A stretch of DNA of 6,244 nt from Caldilineaceae bacterium (GTDB taxonomy: Bacteria > Chloroflexota > Anaerolineae > Caldilineales > Caldilineaceae): contig JAHEML010000243.1 of assembly GCA_024643705.1 (NCBI GenBank), forward strand, positions 1-6,244. The letters are read 5' to 3'. The position numbers were made by a program, and so were the translations under genes. Positions 5,481-6,244 of the stretch are shown here, one piece after another (position 1 is the first letter of the stretch; the number at the start of each line of letters is the position of its first letter). The notes beneath the pieces are model-generated. The model made no database searches, was not told the DNA's origin, and was given only the letters and a program-made list of their open reading frames with translations.

Positions 5481-6244
5481 TCACCCCCGCAAATCCCGCT
5501 GGATCAATTCGGTGTAGCGCTGGGCATAGTCGGCCAAATCCACCCGATTGGCCCGATTGACTGCGTCGACCCAACCCAAGGGAAAGTGGCCCGCGCCCCG
5601 AAGCGTACCGGCGATGGCCCCGGCGATGGCGGCGGTGGTGTCGGTGTCGCCGCCGGTGTTTGTGGATAGGCGGATGGTCTCCAGGGGATCGCCCTCTGCC
5701 AGCACCAGATGGGCCAGCGCGGCCGCAGCCATTTCGTAGGCAGGCAGCCCCGTGCCAACCAGATCGTAGATGTCCCGTTGACGCTCGGCCACCGGCTTGT
5801 CGGCTTTTGCCAACTCCACGGCAAAACGGATACGGCGGCTGACCGATGGCGCGATAAAGGGGTAGCCATAGCGCTTCCCCATTTCTGCCCCCCGACATGC
5901 GGCGTCGATCAGATCATCCACGCTTGGGTTGCCTACTGCGGCCCGGCTCACCGCACAGGCGATGGCCGCAGCGCTGGAGATAGCGATGTCTGTGTTGTGG
6001 GTGGGCATAGCCGATTCGTAGGCCGCTTCGACGGTTGCATCCAGATCGCCGGGATAGCGCAACCCGACCAGGGCAACCCGCATCACCGAGCCGTTGGTCC
6101 AGCCGGAACGTCCCACCCGACCCAATTCTTCGCCCCGCTGCCAGGCATCGATGGCGGCCCGGGTGCTAGGGCCGATCAGAACACTGGCCGCCAGCCCCAG
6201 GCGCTCAATCGTGGCCCGAAAACTGCGGGCGATCCTAGCTCCGC
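5481..6244 (-). CDS. ADP-ribosylglycohydrolase (DraG/ADPRH) family protein, 5' part outside window
   Basis: The visible 253 residues are the C-terminal part of a DraG/ADPRH-fold hydrolase; the frame is open to the right edge, so the start is outside. Seen in order: GWTNGSVMRV, where the family has its G(x)MR block; PTHNTDIAISSAAAIACAV, the T-H-x-x helix; and STNTGGDTDTTAAIAGAIAGT at about 5625-5670, which carries the Mg-binding aspartates of the C-terminal GGDTDT motif. Family members cleave ADP-ribose or related ribosyl groups from protein, nucleotide or small-molecule acceptors using two metal ions. The N-terminal metal residues cannot be checked here. The next gene is a PfkB kinase, which suggests the released ribosyl compound may be phosphorylated, so a metabolic rather than protein-editing role is plausible. 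A TTG at 6125 is not taken as the start, because recognisable coding continues upstream (LIGPSTRAAIDAWQRGEE). Confidence 0.88.
   Translation of the reverse strand, partial: GARIARSFRATIERLGLAASVLIGPSTRAAIDAWQRGEELGRVGRSGWTNGSVMRVALVGLRYPGDLDATVEAAYESAMPTHNTDIAISSAAAIACAVSRAAVGNPSVDDLIDAACRGAEMGKRYGYPFIAPSVSRRIRFAVELAKADKPVAERQRDIYDLVGTGLPAYEMAAAALAHLVLAEGDPLETIRLSTNTGGDTDTTAAIAGAIAGTLRGAGHFPLGWVDAVNRANRVDLADYAQRYTELIQRDLRG

Noticed and set aside
5341..5898. Upstream extension of the PfkB kinase frame to 5898
   Set aside because: It overlaps the ADP-ribosylglycohydrolase-like coding region and has no family match. The kinase N-terminus starts properly at 5340.

Overview
The window looks like a chromosomal piece of a moderately GC-rich bacterium. 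A Chloroflexota-like lineage is plausible, judging from the rplU-rpmA-rpmE-tdk order, a WD40 repeat protein, the long tryptophan-rich sensory (TspO/MBR-related) protein and an L31 with a long charged tail. This is an inference from gene content, not a phylogenetic placement. No RNA genes, insertion sequences or CRISPR arrays were seen.

Left part, minus strand (read right to left from about 2460 to 1): a good sigma70-type promoter (TTGACT-17-TATACT) leads a ribosomal protein operon of rplU (L21), rpmA (L27) and rpmE (L31). It is closed by a clear rho-independent terminator at 1169-1202. Thymidine kinase (tdk, type II) follows, and then a WD40 repeat protein that runs off the left edge. A perfect 11-bp inverted repeat sits on the tdk stop codon, exactly at the tdk/WD40 junction.

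Middle part, plus strand: divergent from rplU is a TspO/MBR-related multi-pass membrane protein with its own extended -10 promoter. It is followed by the most interesting locus in the window, a GrdB/PrdB-like (glycine/sarcosine/betaine reductase selenoprotein B family) gene. This frame is interrupted at 4134-4136 by an in-frame UGA at the position where the family has its first redox cysteine (UxxC, U229/C232). It then continues in the same frame for 75 recognisable family residues to 4364. A perfect 8-bp hairpin with a GUG loop, 19 nt after the UGA, fits a bacterial SECIS element. I read this as one 304-residue selenoprotein that a standard gene caller would truncate to 228 residues. It has its own near-consensus promoter, and a 12-bp palindrome overlaps that promoter's -10 and start site.

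Right part, minus strand: an ADP-ribosylglycohydrolase family protein (open at the right edge) is followed by a PfkB/ribokinase-family sugar or nucleoside kinase. The 140-nt gap between them holds a 14-bp inverted repeat. The kinase ends tail-to-tail with the selenoprotein, with one base between the two stop codons. Together the hydrolase and kinase suggest salvage of a ribosylated compound, but the substrate cannot be read from the sequence.
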